Positions 51,679 to 63,226 of a stretch of DNA of 64,000 bases are shown piece after piece. Origin of the DNA: Bacillota bacterium (GTDB lineage: Bacteria > Bacillota > Clostridia > Lachnospirales > CAG-274). A model generated the notes under the pieces. It was not told where the DNA came from, ran no database searches, and saw only the letters and a list, made by a program, of their open reading frames with translations. Location of the stretch: the NCBI GenBank assembly GCA_017543265.1, contig JAFYGI010000006.1:100262-164261 (forward strand). Direction: 5' to 3'. How positions within the stretch are numbered: position 1 is the stretch's first letter; each line of letters starts with the position of its first letter. The position numbers and the translations under genes are program-made.

Positions 51679-52635
51679 ATGCGTGAGATAAGTATTACCG
51701 ACATAGAGGGTATAAAAATAGGACAGGCACAGGATATGGCGGGCGGTACGGGTTGTACCGTGTTTATTGCGCCCGACGGTGCGGCGGCGGGGGTCGATGT
51801 GCGCGGCGGAGGCCCCGCATCGCGCGAGACCACGCTGCTGGAGCCCCGTGCGGCGGCAGACAGCATAAATGCCGTGCTTTTAAGCGGAGGCTCGGCCTTT
51901 GGGCTGGATGCGGCAGGCGGCGTTATGCGCTTTCTGGAGGAAAGAAAAATAGGCTTTGATGTGGGTGTTACGGTGGTGCCTCTGGTCTGCCAGTCGTGCA
52001 TATTCGACCTGACGGTAGCGGACAAAAACTGCCGTCCCGATGCGGATATGGCGTATAAGGCCTGCGAGGCGGCCTTTTCGGGTGAAAAGCTTGTGCAGGG
52101 CTGTGTCGGTGCAGGCACGGGTGCTTCCGTGGGCAAGCTTTACGGCATGGACAGAGCTATGAAAAGCGGTATAGGCTTTTATGCGGTCGAGCTTAACGGA
52201 CTTAAGGTGGGTGCCGCTGCTGTTGTGAATGCTTTGGGCGATGTATATGAAAACAAAGAGCGTATAGCGGGACTTTTAAACGAAGATAAAACAGGGCTTT
52301 CCGATACCCGTGAGGAAATGTATAAAAATACGGTCATCGCGGAAAATCTCTTTACGGGCAATACCACCATATGTTGTGTTGTCACAAACGCCGATTTTGA
52401 CAAAGCGCAGGCAGGCAAAGTAGCATCAATGGCGCAAAACGGCCTTGTGCGTGCTATTGACCCCGTAAACACCACGGCCGACGGCGACAGCGTGTACGCA
52501 ATATGCACGGGAAAAGTCAGGGCGGATATAAATGTTACGGGTACGCTTGCGGCACAGGTGCTTGAAAAAGCCGTAATAAATGCGGTAAAAAACGCAGAAC
52601 CGATGTACGGGCTGAAAGCGTATAAAGACCTGTAA
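51679..52635 (+). CDS. P1 family peptidase (DmpA-like aminopeptidase)
   Basis: 318 residues of the S58/DmpA family, which self-cleave and act as N-terminal nucleophile aminopeptidases on short or D-amino peptides. Family segments are GGTGCTVFIAPDGAAAGVDVRGGGP, shown here as VDVRGGGPASRETTLL, then LLSGGSAFGLDAAGGV and GAGTGASVGKLYG; the conserved NTTADGDSVYAICTG near residue 265 may hold the nucleophile, but I cannot fix the residue. No signal peptide, so it is cytoplasmic. It has its own promoter, and yfhO follows 27 bp later. Confidence 0.85.
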   Translation: MREISITDIEGIKIGQAQDMAGGTGCTVFIAPDGAAAGVDVRGGGPASRETTLLEPRAAADSINAVLLSGGSAFGLDAAGGVMRFLEERKIGFDVGVTVVPLVCQSCIFDLTVADKNCRPDADMAYKACEAAFSGEKLVQGCVGAGTGASVGKLYGMDRAMKSGIGFYAVELNGLKVGAAAVVNALGDVYENKERIAGLLNEDKTGLSDTREEMYKNTVIAENLFTGNTTICCVVTNADFDKAQAGKVASMAQNGLVRAIDPVNTTADGDSVYAICTGKVRADINVTGTLAAQVLEKAVINAVKNAEPMYGLKAYKDL

Positions 52636-52662
52636 AAACGTCGGATACGAAAGGAAACTGTT

Positions 52663-55362
52663 ATGGAAATAAAAAAAAACCGTATAGCGCGGGAATATAT
52701 ATTGGCATTTTTTGTGCCCGTGATAATAATGACGGCGGCGCTTGCCGCAGCGGGGCTTTATCCCTTCGGCGGGCTGTGCATATTCAACTCCGATCTTAAA
52801 GACCAGTATGTACATGTTATTGCGGAAACGGCAAATAAAATAAAAAACGGAGAAAGTGTGCTCTATTCATACAGGGCAGGGCTTGGTGTGGATTGGTATA
52901 CGCAGTTCTGGGGTTATATAGACCCCGTTAATCTGCTTTTTCTTGCCGCCCCTGCAAAGCATTTTCAAAGTGCGTATATTGCGGCCTATGTTATAAAACT
53001 CGGCCTTTGCGGCCTTGCCGCATCGCTGTTTTTATACAACTGTGTTCTCACAAGAACAAAGGGTATATGGAACGTGGCTCTTTCGGCACTTTATGCGCTT
53101 TGTATGTTCAATATCACAAACAGCATAAACTTTTTCTTTCTTAACCCCGTGATCCTTTTTCCGCTTTGCCTGCTTGCCGCGGCGTATATGTCGGATAAAA
53201 AGGACGGCGTACCGTTTGCGGTAGTTTATGCGCTGAGTGTGTTTTCGTCTTGTTATATGGCGTATATGACGGGAATAGCGACATTTGTGTTTTATATTTA
53301 TTACGGGGCGGCAACGGGGAAAAAAGCACGCGATATGCTTTTGGGCACACTTAAAATGGTGGCTTGCGCCGCTGCGGCTATAGCCTTGTCCGCGGTCGTT
53401 ATCCTGCCGTGGGTAAGTACTGTGCGCAATAATTATACGCAGGTATTTTCGGAAGTTAAGGAAGGCTATATAAACTACAGTATAATCGATATATGCAGAA
53501 GTTATCTGTTTATAAACGACGGTATGCCCGTGCTGACGGAATATCCGTCCGTATTTTTCGGCATTGCGCCGCTGTTTTTGACTGCTTGCCTTGTGTTTTC
53601 ACCGTCTGTTTCAAAAAAAGAACGCGCGGCGGTGCTGTGTACGGTCGTATTCTTCTTTCTTGTTATGTTTTTAAGGCCTTTGTATAAGGCAATGCACGTT
53701 TTCAGGGCACCCACGGGCTTCCCCTGCCGTTATATCTATACGGCGGTATTTATACACCTTGTTTTTGCCGCAAGAATGCTTAAACTGTGGCAGGACGATG
53801 AGGCGGCATACGGCAAAAAGCCAAGGTTTGTGCCTTTGATGCTTGTTATTCTGGCTTTGGCTTTGGTGCTGGGCAAGCAGATAAATCTGTATTATATATT
53901 GTTTGCGCTTGTTGACCTTGCACTTGCCGCGGCCTATACTTTTATGTCGGGCACACCGCGCGGACGTGCGGCAATGGCGGTAATTGCGGCTGCCGAAACG
54001 GTTATCTGCACTGCGGCAGGCGTATATATCATAAAAAAATATGTGGGCTATGATGATTATGCACTGTACAACAGGCAGATAACAAATGCGACAAAAGCGG
54101 CCGATGTGATGAAAGCGGGCGACAGCGGTTTTTACAGGGCGGCAAATATCGACAGACAGTGCAGTCTTTCACAGCTGAGTGAGGGCTACAACTCGTTTTC
54201 TACGTTTCTGTCCACCGCAAACCAAAAGTCGTCAAAGTTTGAAAAGGCGATGGGTCTGCACGCGGTCAGCGACGGACGCACCGTAAACAATGCCGACAAC
54301 GATATATTCACCGAGAGCATATTCGGTGTTAAGTATGTGTTTGCAAGTGATACCGCCAATACGGCAGAGGATATAAACAAAAACAAAATTTATCTGCCCG
54401 ACGGCGCGCGCCTTGTAAGCGATATGTACAAAAGCATTTACAAAGACGACGACACGGAGATTTTTGAAAACACACTTGCGTTTCCGCTGATGTTTGCGGC
54501 CGATAAGGGTGTGGATGACTGCATATCGGGCTTTTACGGCGGCCCCGGGGATGTATACCACGACAGAGAGGCGTTTTTGAACAGCCTTTACGGTACGGAC
54601 TATAGATTGTACACACAAAAGGATATGGGTGAGCCCTCGTTTTTGAACTGTCATACCGTACAGGACGGCGATACGGAACATATAATGCTCGACAATCTGC
54701 CCGAAGGCATGGTATCGGCCATTGACGCGGAGCAGGTGGGTGTTATGGAATATATTACACAGGCGGACGAGGATGGCGAATATTCGCTTGACCTTTACTT
54801 TAAAAATATGCCCGTATCTCAGGCGTTTTTAAGCTATGTTGTAATGGTAAACGGTGCCTATATCGAATTTGACTATCAGAAAAACGATACCATACGTTCG
54901 CTCGGACACCTAAAAAAAGGCGATATTATACATATAAGGATATTGACAAGATATAACGACACCGTCTTTATGCAGCCCAAGCTGATGCTTCTTGATACGT
55001 CTGCGCTTTCGCAGATATCTAAAAAAGCAAACGAAAACGGCCTTAAAAATGTGTACGAGCGCGGCGGGATAATCGATGCCGTGTCGGAGTTTGACAAGGA
55101 CAGCTTTGTGTTTACCACTCTTGCATATGAGGACGGCACACGGGTGTATGTGGACGGCGCGCCCGTAGAAACAATACAAACGGCACAGACATTTCTGGGC
55201 TTTGAGGTGCCCGCGGGCAGGCACGATATAGCCGTAAGATACAGGGTCCCCGGCCTTTATGCGGGTATCTGCATAAGTCTGGCCGCGGCGGCGGTGTCGG
55301 CGGCGGTGCTTGTTTATTACATAAAAAAGAAAATTTTCCTTTACAAACGCGATAAAAAATAG
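52663..55362 (+). CDS. YfhO family membrane protein
   Basis: 899 residues with about twelve hydrophobic segments in the first 460 residues, then a large external domain and a final helix near the end (LYAGICISLAAAAVSAAVLV). The opening, with GLYPFGGLCIFNSDLKDQY and YSYRAGLGVDWYTQFWGY, is typical of YfhO, a GT-C-like membrane protein that in Firmicutes takes part in glycosylating lipoteichoic acid or other surface polymers. The function here is by family only. Its end contains the ileS promoter. Confidence 0.85.
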   Translation: MEIKKNRIAREYILAFFVPVIIMTAALAAAGLYPFGGLCIFNSDLKDQYVHVIAETANKIKNGESVLYSYRAGLGVDWYTQFWGYIDPVNLLFLAAPAKHFQSAYIAAYVIKLGLCGLAASLFLYNCVLTRTKGIWNVALSALYALCMFNITNSINFFFLNPVILFPLCLLAAAYMSDKKDGVPFAVVYALSVFSSCYMAYMTGIATFVFYIYYGAATGKKARDMLLGTLKMVACAAAAIALSAVVILPWVSTVRNNYTQVFSEVKEGYINYSIIDICRSYLFINDGMPVLTEYPSVFFGIAPLFLTACLVFSPSVSKKERAAVLCTVVFFFLVMFLRPLYKAMHVFRAPTGFPCRYIYTAVFIHLVFAARMLKLWQDDEAAYGKKPRFVPLMLVILALALVLGKQINLYYILFALVDLALAAAYTFMSGTPRGRAAMAVIAAAETVICTAAGVYIIKKYVGYDDYALYNRQITNATKAADVMKAGDSGFYRAANIDRQCSLSQLSEGYNSFSTFLSTANQKSSKFEKAMGLHAVSDGRTVNNADNDIFTESIFGVKYVFASDTANTAEDINKNKIYLPDGARLVSDMYKSIYKDDDTEIFENTLAFPLMFAADKGVDDCISGFYGGPGDVYHDREAFLNSLYGTDYRLYTQKDMGEPSFLNCHTVQDGDTEHIMLDNLPEGMVSAIDAEQVGVMEYITQADEDGEYSLDLYFKNMPVSQAFLSYVVMVNGAYIEFDYQKNDTIRSLGHLKKGDIIHIRILTRYNDTVFMQPKLMLLDTSALSQISKKANENGLKNVYERGGIIDAVSEFDKDSFVFTTLAYEDGTRVYVDGAPVETIQTAQTFLGFEVPAGRHDIAVRYRVPGLYAGICISLAAAAVSAAVLVYYIKKKIFLYKRDKK

Positions 55363-55368
55363 TATAAT
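55340..55368 (+). promoter_or_regulatory. sigma-A type promoter for ileS
   Basis: TTTACA at 55340-55345, 17 bp, TATAAT at 55363-55368, overlapping the yfhO stop. The leader of about 60 nt is too short for a T-box, which controls ileS in many Firmicutes. Confidence 0.65.
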
Positions 55369-55437
55369 AATACATTAGAATAGTGTTTTTTGCGGGTATA
55401 TGCAAGCACTTATTTATATCTTTAGGAGGTACCTACC

Positions 55438-58400
55438 GTGTACGATAAAGTCAGTTCGGATATGAACTTTGTTGAGAGAGAGAAAGAAGTCCTTTCTTTC
55501 TGGAAGGAAAACGATATTTTCGGCAAGAGTGTAAAGGCGCGTGAGGGCTGCCCCGTGTTCACCTTTTATGACGGCCCGCCCACAGCAAACGGCAAGCCGC
55601 ATATCGGCCACATTCTTACCCGTGTTATAAAGGACCTTATCCCGCGTTACAAGACCATGAAGGGATATAAGGTATTAAGAAAGGCGGGCTGGGACACACA
55701 CGGCCTTCCCGTTGAGCTTGAAATTGAAAAGCAGCTTGGCATAAGCGGCAAGCCGCAGATAGAAAACTACGGCGTGGAGCCGTTTATCAAAAAGTGTAAG
55801 GCAAGCGTATTCACCTATGAGAGCCTTTGGCGCGACATGAGCGACCGTGTTGGCTTCTGGGCTGATATGGACGACCCCTACGTTACCTATCACAACAGCT
55901 ATATAGAGTCCGTTTGGTGGGCATTAAAGCAGATATGGGACAAAGACCTTCTTTACAAGGGTCACAAGATAGTTCCTTACTGCCCCCGCTGCGGTACCGC
56001 ACTTTCAAGCCACGAGGTTGCTCAGGGCTATAAAAGGGTAAAGGAGACATCGTGTATTGCACGCTTTGCCGTTAAGGGCGAGGATAACACATTCTTCCTT
56101 GCATGGACGACAACACCGTGGACACTTCCCTCAAATGTTGCCCTTTGTATGAATAAAAACGAGAATTATTCAAAGGTAAAGGCAAATGACGGCAGAATAT
56201 ACATCATGGCCGAGGCACTCCTTGATGAGGTATTGAAAGACGGCTATGAAGTTATCGAAACAAAGCTCGGTGCAGACTATGTAGGCACGGAATACGAGCC
56301 TTTGTTCCCCTATGCAAAAACAGGCGACAAAAAGGCATTTTACATTGTTGAGGATAACTATGTAACTCTTACCGACGGTACGGGTATCGTTCATATCGCT
56401 CCCGCTTTTGGTGAGGACGATGCCAATGTCGGCCGCCGTTTTGACCTGCCCTTTGTACAGCTTGTAAACGAGCAGGGCTGCTTTACCGAGGAGGTAGAGG
56501 GGCTTGCGGGCACCTTTGTAAAGGACGGCGACAAGGAGATATTAAAGCGCCTTGAAGAAAGCGGCAAGCTGTTTGCTGCGCTTCCTTTCGAGCATGATTA
56601 TCCGTTCTGCTGGCGCTGCGATACACCGCTTTTATACTATGCACGCGACACATGGTTCATTGCCATGACAAAGGTGCGTGACAAACTTTTAAAGAACAAC
56701 GAGACAGTAAACTGGATGCCCGACAACATCAAGCACGGCCGTTTCGGCAACTTCCTTGAAAATGTTATAGACTGGGGTCTTTCCAGAGAGCGTTACTGGG
56801 GTACGCCGCTTCCTATCTGGGAGTGTGAGTGCGGCCACAGAGAGGCTGTAGGCTCTATCGAGCAGTTAAAGTCCATGAGCGACGACTGCCCCGATGATAT
56901 CGAGCTGCACAAGCCCTATATTGACAATGTACATCTTAACTGCCCCAAGTGCGGTAAAAAGATGCAGCGTGTTACCGAGGTTATCGACTGCTGGTTCGAC
57001 AGCGGCTCCATGCCTTTTGCACAGTGGCATTATCCCTTTGAAAACAAAGAGATATTTGACGAGAACTATCCCGCGGACTTTATCTCCGAGGCTATCGACC
57101 AGACAAGAGGTTGGTTCTATACACTTATGGCTATATCGACACTTATCTTTGACAAGAGCCCTTACAAAAACGTTATAGTTTTGGGTCTTGTACAGGATAA
57201 AGAGGGTCGTAAAATGTCAAAGCATATCGGTAATGTTGTAGACCCCTGGGATGTACTTAACAAGCAGGGCGCAGATGCCGCAAGATGGTATTTCTATGCA
57301 AACAGCGCACCATGGCTTCCCAACCGTTTTGACGACAAGGCCGTAAACGAGTATCAGCGTAAGTTTATGGGCACACTTTGGAATACCTATGCGTTCTTCG
57401 TGCTTTACGCTAATATCGACAACTTTGACCCGACAAATTACAAACTTGAATATGACAAGCTTTCCGCTATGGACAAGTGGGTGCTTTCAAAGCTCAATAC
57501 ACTTGTAAAGACCGTAGATACAAATATGGAAAACTACAAGATAACAGAGTCCGCAAGAGCTATGGCAGATTTTACAGACGAGCTTTCAAACTGGTATGTA
57601 CGCCGCTCGCGTGAGCGTTTCTGGGGCAAAGATATGCCGCAGGATAAGGTAAATGCGTATATGACGCTTTATACCGTACTTGTTACCATGGCTAAGCTTT
57701 CCGCACCGTTTACACCGTTCATGGCAGAGAGCATCTACCAGAACCTTGTAAGAAAGGTAGACAAAAATTCGGAGGAGTCCGTACATCTTTGCTCCTTCCC
57801 CGAAGCGGATGAAAGCATGATAGACGAAAAGCTCGAGCATAATATGGATCTTGTGCTTTCGGCTGTTGTTGCGGGACGTGCGGCAAGAAATACCGCCAAT
57901 ATCAAAAACCGCCAGCCTATCGGCAATATGTTTATAAAGGCCGACAAAAAGCTGGAGGATATGTATGTTGACATTATCCGCGAGGAGCTTAATGTAAAGA
58001 GCGTTGAGTTCAAGGACGATGTTTCCGACTTTACAAGCTACTCGTTCAAGCCGCAGCTCAGAACGCTGGGCAAGAAATACGGCAAGCTGGTTCCCGCCAT
58101 AGGCGAGTACCTTAAGTCAAACGACGGCAATATGCTTATGTCACAGCTTAAAAATGACGGCGCTATCAGGTTTGAAACAGACGGCACGGCAATTGAGCTT
58201 GCAGAGGAAGATGTGCTTTACGAAACAGCACAGATGGAAGGCTTTGTTGCCGAAAGCGACAAGTCCACAACGGTCGTTCTTGACACCAACCTTACACCCG
58301 AGCTTATCGAGGAGGGCTTTGTAAGAGAGCTTATATCCAAGATACAGACCATGCGTAAGGAAGCGGGCTTTGAGGTGCTTGACAGAATAAGCGTGTTCTA

Positions 58401-58560
58401 CAGCGGCAATGCAAATATTGCCAAAATATTTGATGCCAACAAGGACAGCATCGCCCATGACGTGCTTGCAGACAGCATTACCGAGGGTACGACGGATGCC
58501 TACAGCAAGGAATGGAATATCAACGGCGAGACCGTTACCCTTGGCGTTAAGAAAAACTGA
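55438..58560 (+). CDS. ileS: isoleucyl-tRNA synthetase
   Basis: 1040 residues from a GTG start behind AGGAGGT. Class I signatures are PHIGHILTR (HIGH) and KMSKHIGN (KMSKS). The editing domain (about 190-390; LAWTTTPWTLPSNVAL) and the anticodon-binding domain are present. Length and the absence of a long C-terminal zinc domain suggest the eukaryote-like type 2 IleRS, which is often resistant to mupirocin; this is an inference from length and sequence style. It charges tRNA-Ile in the cytoplasm. A terminator follows within 45 bp. Confidence 0.97.
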   Translation: MYDKVSSDMNFVEREKEVLSFWKENDIFGKSVKAREGCPVFTFYDGPPTANGKPHIGHILTRVIKDLIPRYKTMKGYKVLRKAGWDTHGLPVELEIEKQLGISGKPQIENYGVEPFIKKCKASVFTYESLWRDMSDRVGFWADMDDPYVTYHNSYIESVWWALKQIWDKDLLYKGHKIVPYCPRCGTALSSHEVAQGYKRVKETSCIARFAVKGEDNTFFLAWTTTPWTLPSNVALCMNKNENYSKVKANDGRIYIMAEALLDEVLKDGYEVIETKLGADYVGTEYEPLFPYAKTGDKKAFYIVEDNYVTLTDGTGIVHIAPAFGEDDANVGRRFDLPFVQLVNEQGCFTEEVEGLAGTFVKDGDKEILKRLEESGKLFAALPFEHDYPFCWRCDTPLLYYARDTWFIAMTKVRDKLLKNNETVNWMPDNIKHGRFGNFLENVIDWGLSRERYWGTPLPIWECECGHREAVGSIEQLKSMSDDCPDDIELHKPYIDNVHLNCPKCGKKMQRVTEVIDCWFDSGSMPFAQWHYPFENKEIFDENYPADFISEAIDQTRGWFYTLMAISTLIFDKSPYKNVIVLGLVQDKEGRKMSKHIGNVVDPWDVLNKQGADAARWYFYANSAPWLPNRFDDKAVNEYQRKFMGTLWNTYAFFVLYANIDNFDPTNYKLEYDKLSAMDKWVLSKLNTLVKTVDTNMENYKITESARAMADFTDELSNWYVRRSRERFWGKDMPQDKVNAYMTLYTVLVTMAKLSAPFTPFMAESIYQNLVRKVDKNSEESVHLCSFPEADESMIDEKLEHNMDLVLSAVVAGRAARNTANIKNRQPIGNMFIKADKKLEDMYVDIIREELNVKSVEFKDDVSDFTSYSFKPQLRTLGKKYGKLVPAIGEYLKSNDGNMLMSQLKNDGAIRFETDGTAIELAEEDVLYETAQMEGFVAESDKSTTVVLDTNLTPELIEEGFVRELISKIQTMRKEAGFEVLDRISVFYSGNANIAKIFDANKDSIAHDVLADSITEGTTDAYSKEWNINGETVTLGVKKN

Positions 58561-58603
58561 TGGCAGCTTCTTAAAGATGCCGCAATATCTACGAACTGAC
58601 AAT

Positions 58604-58640
58604 ATTGACGGAAGACTTATACTCTTCCGTCAATTTTTTA
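58604..58640 (+). terminator. intrinsic terminator after ileS
   Basis: ATTGACGGAAGA (58604-58615) pairs with TCTTCCGTCAAT (58623-58634), a 12-bp perfect stem followed by a T-run. Confidence 0.9.
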
Positions 58641-58669
58641 TTGACCGCGGCTGAAATAAATGTTAAAAT
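58641..58669 (+). promoter_or_regulatory. sigma-A type promoter for the zinc-ribbon membrane protein gene
   Basis: TTGACC at 58641-58646, 17 bp, TAAAAT at 58664-58669, directly after the ileS terminator. Confidence 0.7.
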
Positions 58670-58712
58670 AAAGAAAAAAGTGTCTGTATGGGGCACAAAA
58701 GGGGGTTTTTAT

Positions 58713-59930
58713 ATGGCAAAAGGCGCAATGGCTATGGAATGCCCGCGCTGCGGCGGTGAGATGCAGTTCGACCCGACGCTGGATAAACTGAAATGTATCT
58801 ACTGCGACTCGACATTTACCGTGGAGGAGGTCGAGGCCGCGTTTGCCGAAAAGGAGCAAAAGACGATAGAGCGCTCGTCGGGCAGCGAGGAGGAGTCGGG
58901 CGATATGAAGTCCTACACCTGCTCCAACTGCAGCGCCGAGCTTATGACAGATGCCAACACGGCGGTAATGCGCTGTCCGTACTGCGGCAACAGCACGGTG
59001 GCACCCTCGCAGTTTGAGGGAAGTCTGCGCCCCGATGTGATAATACCCTTTGGCTTTACCAAGGAACAGCTTATCACAAACTATAAGGCGTATTATCAAA
59101 AGCGTTTTCTTGTCCCCAAGTCCTTTATCAATAACAACAAGATAGAGGAAATACAGGGCGTTTATGTGCCGTTTTGGCTGTACAGCGGCAAGGCGGACGT
59201 GGATGCGGAGTATGAGGGCCGTGAGGAGACCGAAAAGGGCGATACCAAGACCATTAAATATTACGATGTAAAAAGAAAGGGTACGCTGGATTTTGAAAAC
59301 GTGCCTGCGGATGCGTCAAAGCGTATGCCAAACGACCTTATGGACTCTATAGAGCCGTATAATTTTGAGGGCTGTAAAAAGTTCTCCATTACATACCTGC
59401 CGGGCTTTCTGGCGGAGCGTTACGACGAGACTGCGGACGAAAACAGAAAACGCACGGAAGAACGTGTTAAAAACACCACAAGCCAGAAAACGAGGGCAAC
59501 AACGGATTATGATGAGATGGATGTGGTGCATGAGAAGATAAATGTGACCTACGATGCGGACAAGTATGCTATGCTGCCCGTATGGTATTTTACCAGCAAG
59601 TGGGGCGACAAAAATTACAGCTTTGCCATGAACGGCCAGACGGGAAAGCTTATAGGCGACCTGCCCATATCCGTGCCGAAAATGCTGTTTACGGGGCTTA
59701 TAGCCTTTCTTATCCCGTTTCTTATATGCTATTTTGCGCTGTCAAGCGCCGCTGCGGGTGTTATATTCGGCATAATCGCCGCATTGATAACCATGTATGC
59801 GGGCTATGCCAATACAAAGCCCGTTGTAAGGGCAACAAGCGCATTCAACTATATCAAGGAAGATATAAAGCTGAGCGTCAAAGAAGATGAATATGTAAAG
59901 ACGGTTACAGAAAAAATAAAAAAGGATTAA
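58713..59930 (+). CDS. zinc-ribbon membrane protein (TFIIB-like ribbon)
   Basis: 405 residues from the ATG at 58713 (AAAAGGGGG precedes it by 8 bp); the frame is open further upstream but crosses the promoter. Two zinc ribbons open the protein (CPRCGGEMQFDPTLDKLKC plus CIYC, and CSNCSAEL...CPYCGNS). A central domain with VPFWLYSGKADVDAEYEG follows, then two helices near 345-390. Proteins of this kind are often annotated as TFIIB-type zinc ribbon or PriA-like, but have no known reaction. Promoter and start are clear. The gene starts a short unit with the following secreted protein. Confidence 0.7.
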   Translation: MAKGAMAMECPRCGGEMQFDPTLDKLKCIYCDSTFTVEEVEAAFAEKEQKTIERSSGSEEESGDMKSYTCSNCSAELMTDANTAVMRCPYCGNSTVAPSQFEGSLRPDVIIPFGFTKEQLITNYKAYYQKRFLVPKSFINNNKIEEIQGVYVPFWLYSGKADVDAEYEGREETEKGDTKTIKYYDVKRKGTLDFENVPADASKRMPNDLMDSIEPYNFEGCKKFSITYLPGFLAERYDETADENRKRTEERVKNTTSQKTRATTDYDEMDVVHEKINVTYDADKYAMLPVWYFTSKWGDKNYSFAMNGQTGKLIGDLPISVPKMLFTGLIAFLIPFLICYFALSSAAAGVIFGIIAALITMYAGYANTKPVVRATSAFNYIKEDIKLSVKEDEYVKTVTEKIKKD

Positions 59931-59942
59931 AGAGTGAAAAAA

Positions 59943-61412
59943 ATGAAAAATTACAAGACATTATTTGCCGCAGGACTTACCGCGGCGCTTGCCATAGGTG
60001 CGGCGGCTGCCGTACAGGCGGAGGAAACAAAACTGGAATTTACCATTAATAATGCCTATATGAAGGTAAACGGCGTACCTGCCGAAATAGACCCCGGCAA
60101 GGGTACGGCACCCGTTATTGCAGATGGACGCACACTTTTGCCGATACGCGCCGTTGTTGAGGCAATGGGCGGCACGGCAGAGTGGGATGCCGAGACCAAA
60201 ACAACCACCCTTAAAAAGGACGACGACAATATACAGCTTACCATAGGCAGCAAGACCGCATATTTAAACGGTAGTGCAGATACACTCGACACGGCACCCG
60301 TTATAATAAACGGCAGGACGATGCTCCCGCTTCGCTTTATTGCGGAGGGCTTCGGCTTTGTTACCGACTGGGATGCCGAGACCAAAAGCATTACCGTTAC
60401 ACAGGGCAAGGCGGCTGTGGAATACGACAACTCCGACTGGAGATATAACGAGCGCGGCGGCACGGACGGCAAGATATACGCCATAGACGCGGATGATGCA
60501 ACTATCTTCGTACTCGGCAAGGACAAAAAGCCCGAGGCGGTATATACCTATATGGGCAGTACGGGCGTGGTGTATTCGGACGAGGCAGGTAAGATGTATA
60601 TGCTCAATGTCGATCTTGAAAACCAGAAGTACGAGCTTATCAAAAAAGGCGGCGATGCCGTGACATTTGATGATATTACCGAAACGGCCGTATCGCTCGA
60701 TGCGCAGGGCAGTGACGGTATGCTTTACAAAAGCCTTGCATCAAGGACGATGTATGTTTGCGATAAGGACGGCAAGACCGTAAATAAACTGACACAAACA
60801 GGCGAATATGACGCGGTATATGCCGACGAAAACGGCGGCAAGCTGCTTTACGCACACGCCAAAAACGGCGGCCCCGATGATTATATCACGGGTGAGGGTA
60901 CTTCGGCAATGCTTGAAAGAGAGTATTTTGTCACCTATCTTGGCAGCGACGGCCTTACCTATACATGGGCAAACGAAACGCTGGTAGTGCTGGACGACGA
61001 GTTCAATGTTATGCGTGAGCTTCCCTTTGTAAACGATTATGAGCTGCTTGATCTGGATGACGATACCTATACACTGCATCATGAAAGTCCTATCGTGTCC
61101 GTGCTTGAATCGATGGACGGCAAGAAGGTAACTCTTACCTACGATGAAAACGACGAGCGCAATAAGGCTGCGGATACGGAGAGAGTGTACTATCTCGGCA
61201 GTGACGGCAAGGCATATTCCATAGTGCCGGGCGGTGTGACCGTACACGGCAAGGCCGGCAAGGCCGAGGCCGAGTTTGAAAACCTTGGCTACTGCGTTGA
61301 GTATAAGGACAAAGCAAAGGATGAGATATACACCCTTGTATACGGCAGTGATGATATGACGATCATCATGCCCCGCGGCGAGAGTGTAAAACTTATGGAA
61401 ACATACGGCTGA
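59943..61412 (+). CDS. secreted protein with copper amine oxidase N-terminal-like domain
   Basis: 489 residues from the ATG at 59943 (a GTG at 59934 is possible). Signal peptide about 1-27 (AAAAVQAEET), then a copper amine oxidase N-terminal-type domain (about 35-155) with GRTLLPIRAVVEAMGGTAEW and GRTMLPLRFIAEGFGFVTDW. The rest, of about 330 residues, is beta-rich with repeats such as YYLGSDGKAYSI and YLGSDGLTYTW, which hint at a propeller. A relative of the gene at 41274 by this domain. Likely on the cell surface; no enzyme activity is evident. It is 12 bp after the zinc-ribbon protein gene. Confidence 0.8.
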   Translation: MKNYKTLFAAGLTAALAIGAAAAVQAEETKLEFTINNAYMKVNGVPAEIDPGKGTAPVIADGRTLLPIRAVVEAMGGTAEWDAETKTTTLKKDDDNIQLTIGSKTAYLNGSADTLDTAPVIINGRTMLPLRFIAEGFGFVTDWDAETKSITVTQGKAAVEYDNSDWRYNERGGTDGKIYAIDADDATIFVLGKDKKPEAVYTYMGSTGVVYSDEAGKMYMLNVDLENQKYELIKKGGDAVTFDDITETAVSLDAQGSDGMLYKSLASRTMYVCDKDGKTVNKLTQTGEYDAVYADENGGKLLYAHAKNGGPDDYITGEGTSAMLEREYFVTYLGSDGLTYTWANETLVVLDDEFNVMRELPFVNDYELLDLDDDTYTLHHESPIVSVLESMDGKKVTLTYDENDERNKAADTERVYYLGSDGKAYSIVPGGVTVHGKAGKAEAEFENLGYCVEYKDKAKDEIYTLVYGSDDMTIIMPRGESVKLMETYG

Positions 61413-61420
61413 TAAAAAAG

Positions 61421-61475
61421 CGGATATATCTTTCGCAGACTTTTATGTCGGGAAAGATATATCCGCCTTTTGTTT
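61421..61475. terminator. bidirectional terminator between the wall protein gene and yhbY
   Basis: GCGGATATATCTTTC (61421-61435) pairs perfectly with GAAAGATATATCCGC (61453-61467), 15 bp. An A-tract precedes and a T-rich tract follows, so it can end transcripts from both sides. Confidence 0.9.
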
Positions 61476-61486
61476 TGTATACGGCC

Positions 61487-61786
61487 TTAGTTTTTAGGCA
61501 TATCCTCAAATGCCGATTTTTCCTTTGCCTTGCGGAAAAGCACAAATTTTCTGCCTATGACCGCCACAACATCGGAGCGGGTACGCTCGGCAATGGTGTG
61601 CGCGATCTCGCGTATATCCTCAAAGCAGTTGTCAAGCACCTTTGCCTTGATAAGCTCGCGGGCCTCAAGCGCCTCGTTTGCGCTTTCGACCACCTCGGGC
61701 GAGGCGCCGCCCTTGCCTATCATCAAAACGGGCTCTATCTTGGTCGCCTTGGATCTTAAATAGGCGCGTTGTTTACTTGTAAGCAT
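61487..61786 (-). CDS. yhbY: YhbY family RNA-binding protein (CRM domain)
   Basis: 99 residues, a single CRM domain. LTSKQRAYLRSKATKIEPVLMIGKGG-type opening (LRSKATKIEPVLMIGKGGAS) is typical, with the GxxG loop at GKGG. YhbY binds the pre-50S ribosome. It lies 12 bp after obg on the minus strand, matching its ribosome assembly role. Confidence 0.93.
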   Translation of the reverse strand: MLTSKQRAYLRSKATKIEPVLMIGKGGASPEVVESANEALEARELIKAKVLDNCFEDIREIAHTIAERTRSDVVAVIGRKFVLFRKAKEKSAFEDMPKN

Positions 61787-61798
61787 AGTTTCAACTCC

Positions 61799-63097
<1,299 letters not shown>

Positions 63098-63180
63098 TTA
63101 TTTGGCGAAAAACAGGTTTTTCGTATAAAAAGGGGTCACCCTGTAATACTTTATTTCCAATATCATTTTAGAACCGTATT

Positions 63181-63211
63181 AAAAAAGGTGTTACAAATAT
63201 GCAACACCTTT
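63181..63211 (-). terminator. intrinsic terminator after rpmA
   Basis: On the minus strand AAAGGTGTT pairs with AACACCTTTTTT (63211-63181) around a loop, ending in T6. It separates the L21-Prp-L27 operon from obg. Confidence 0.85.
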
Positions 63212-63226
63212 AGTTTTTCTTTATTT

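Noticed and set aside
55369..55437. T-box riboswitch for ileS
   Set aside because: The leader is about 60 nt from the likely promoter, far too short for a T-box.
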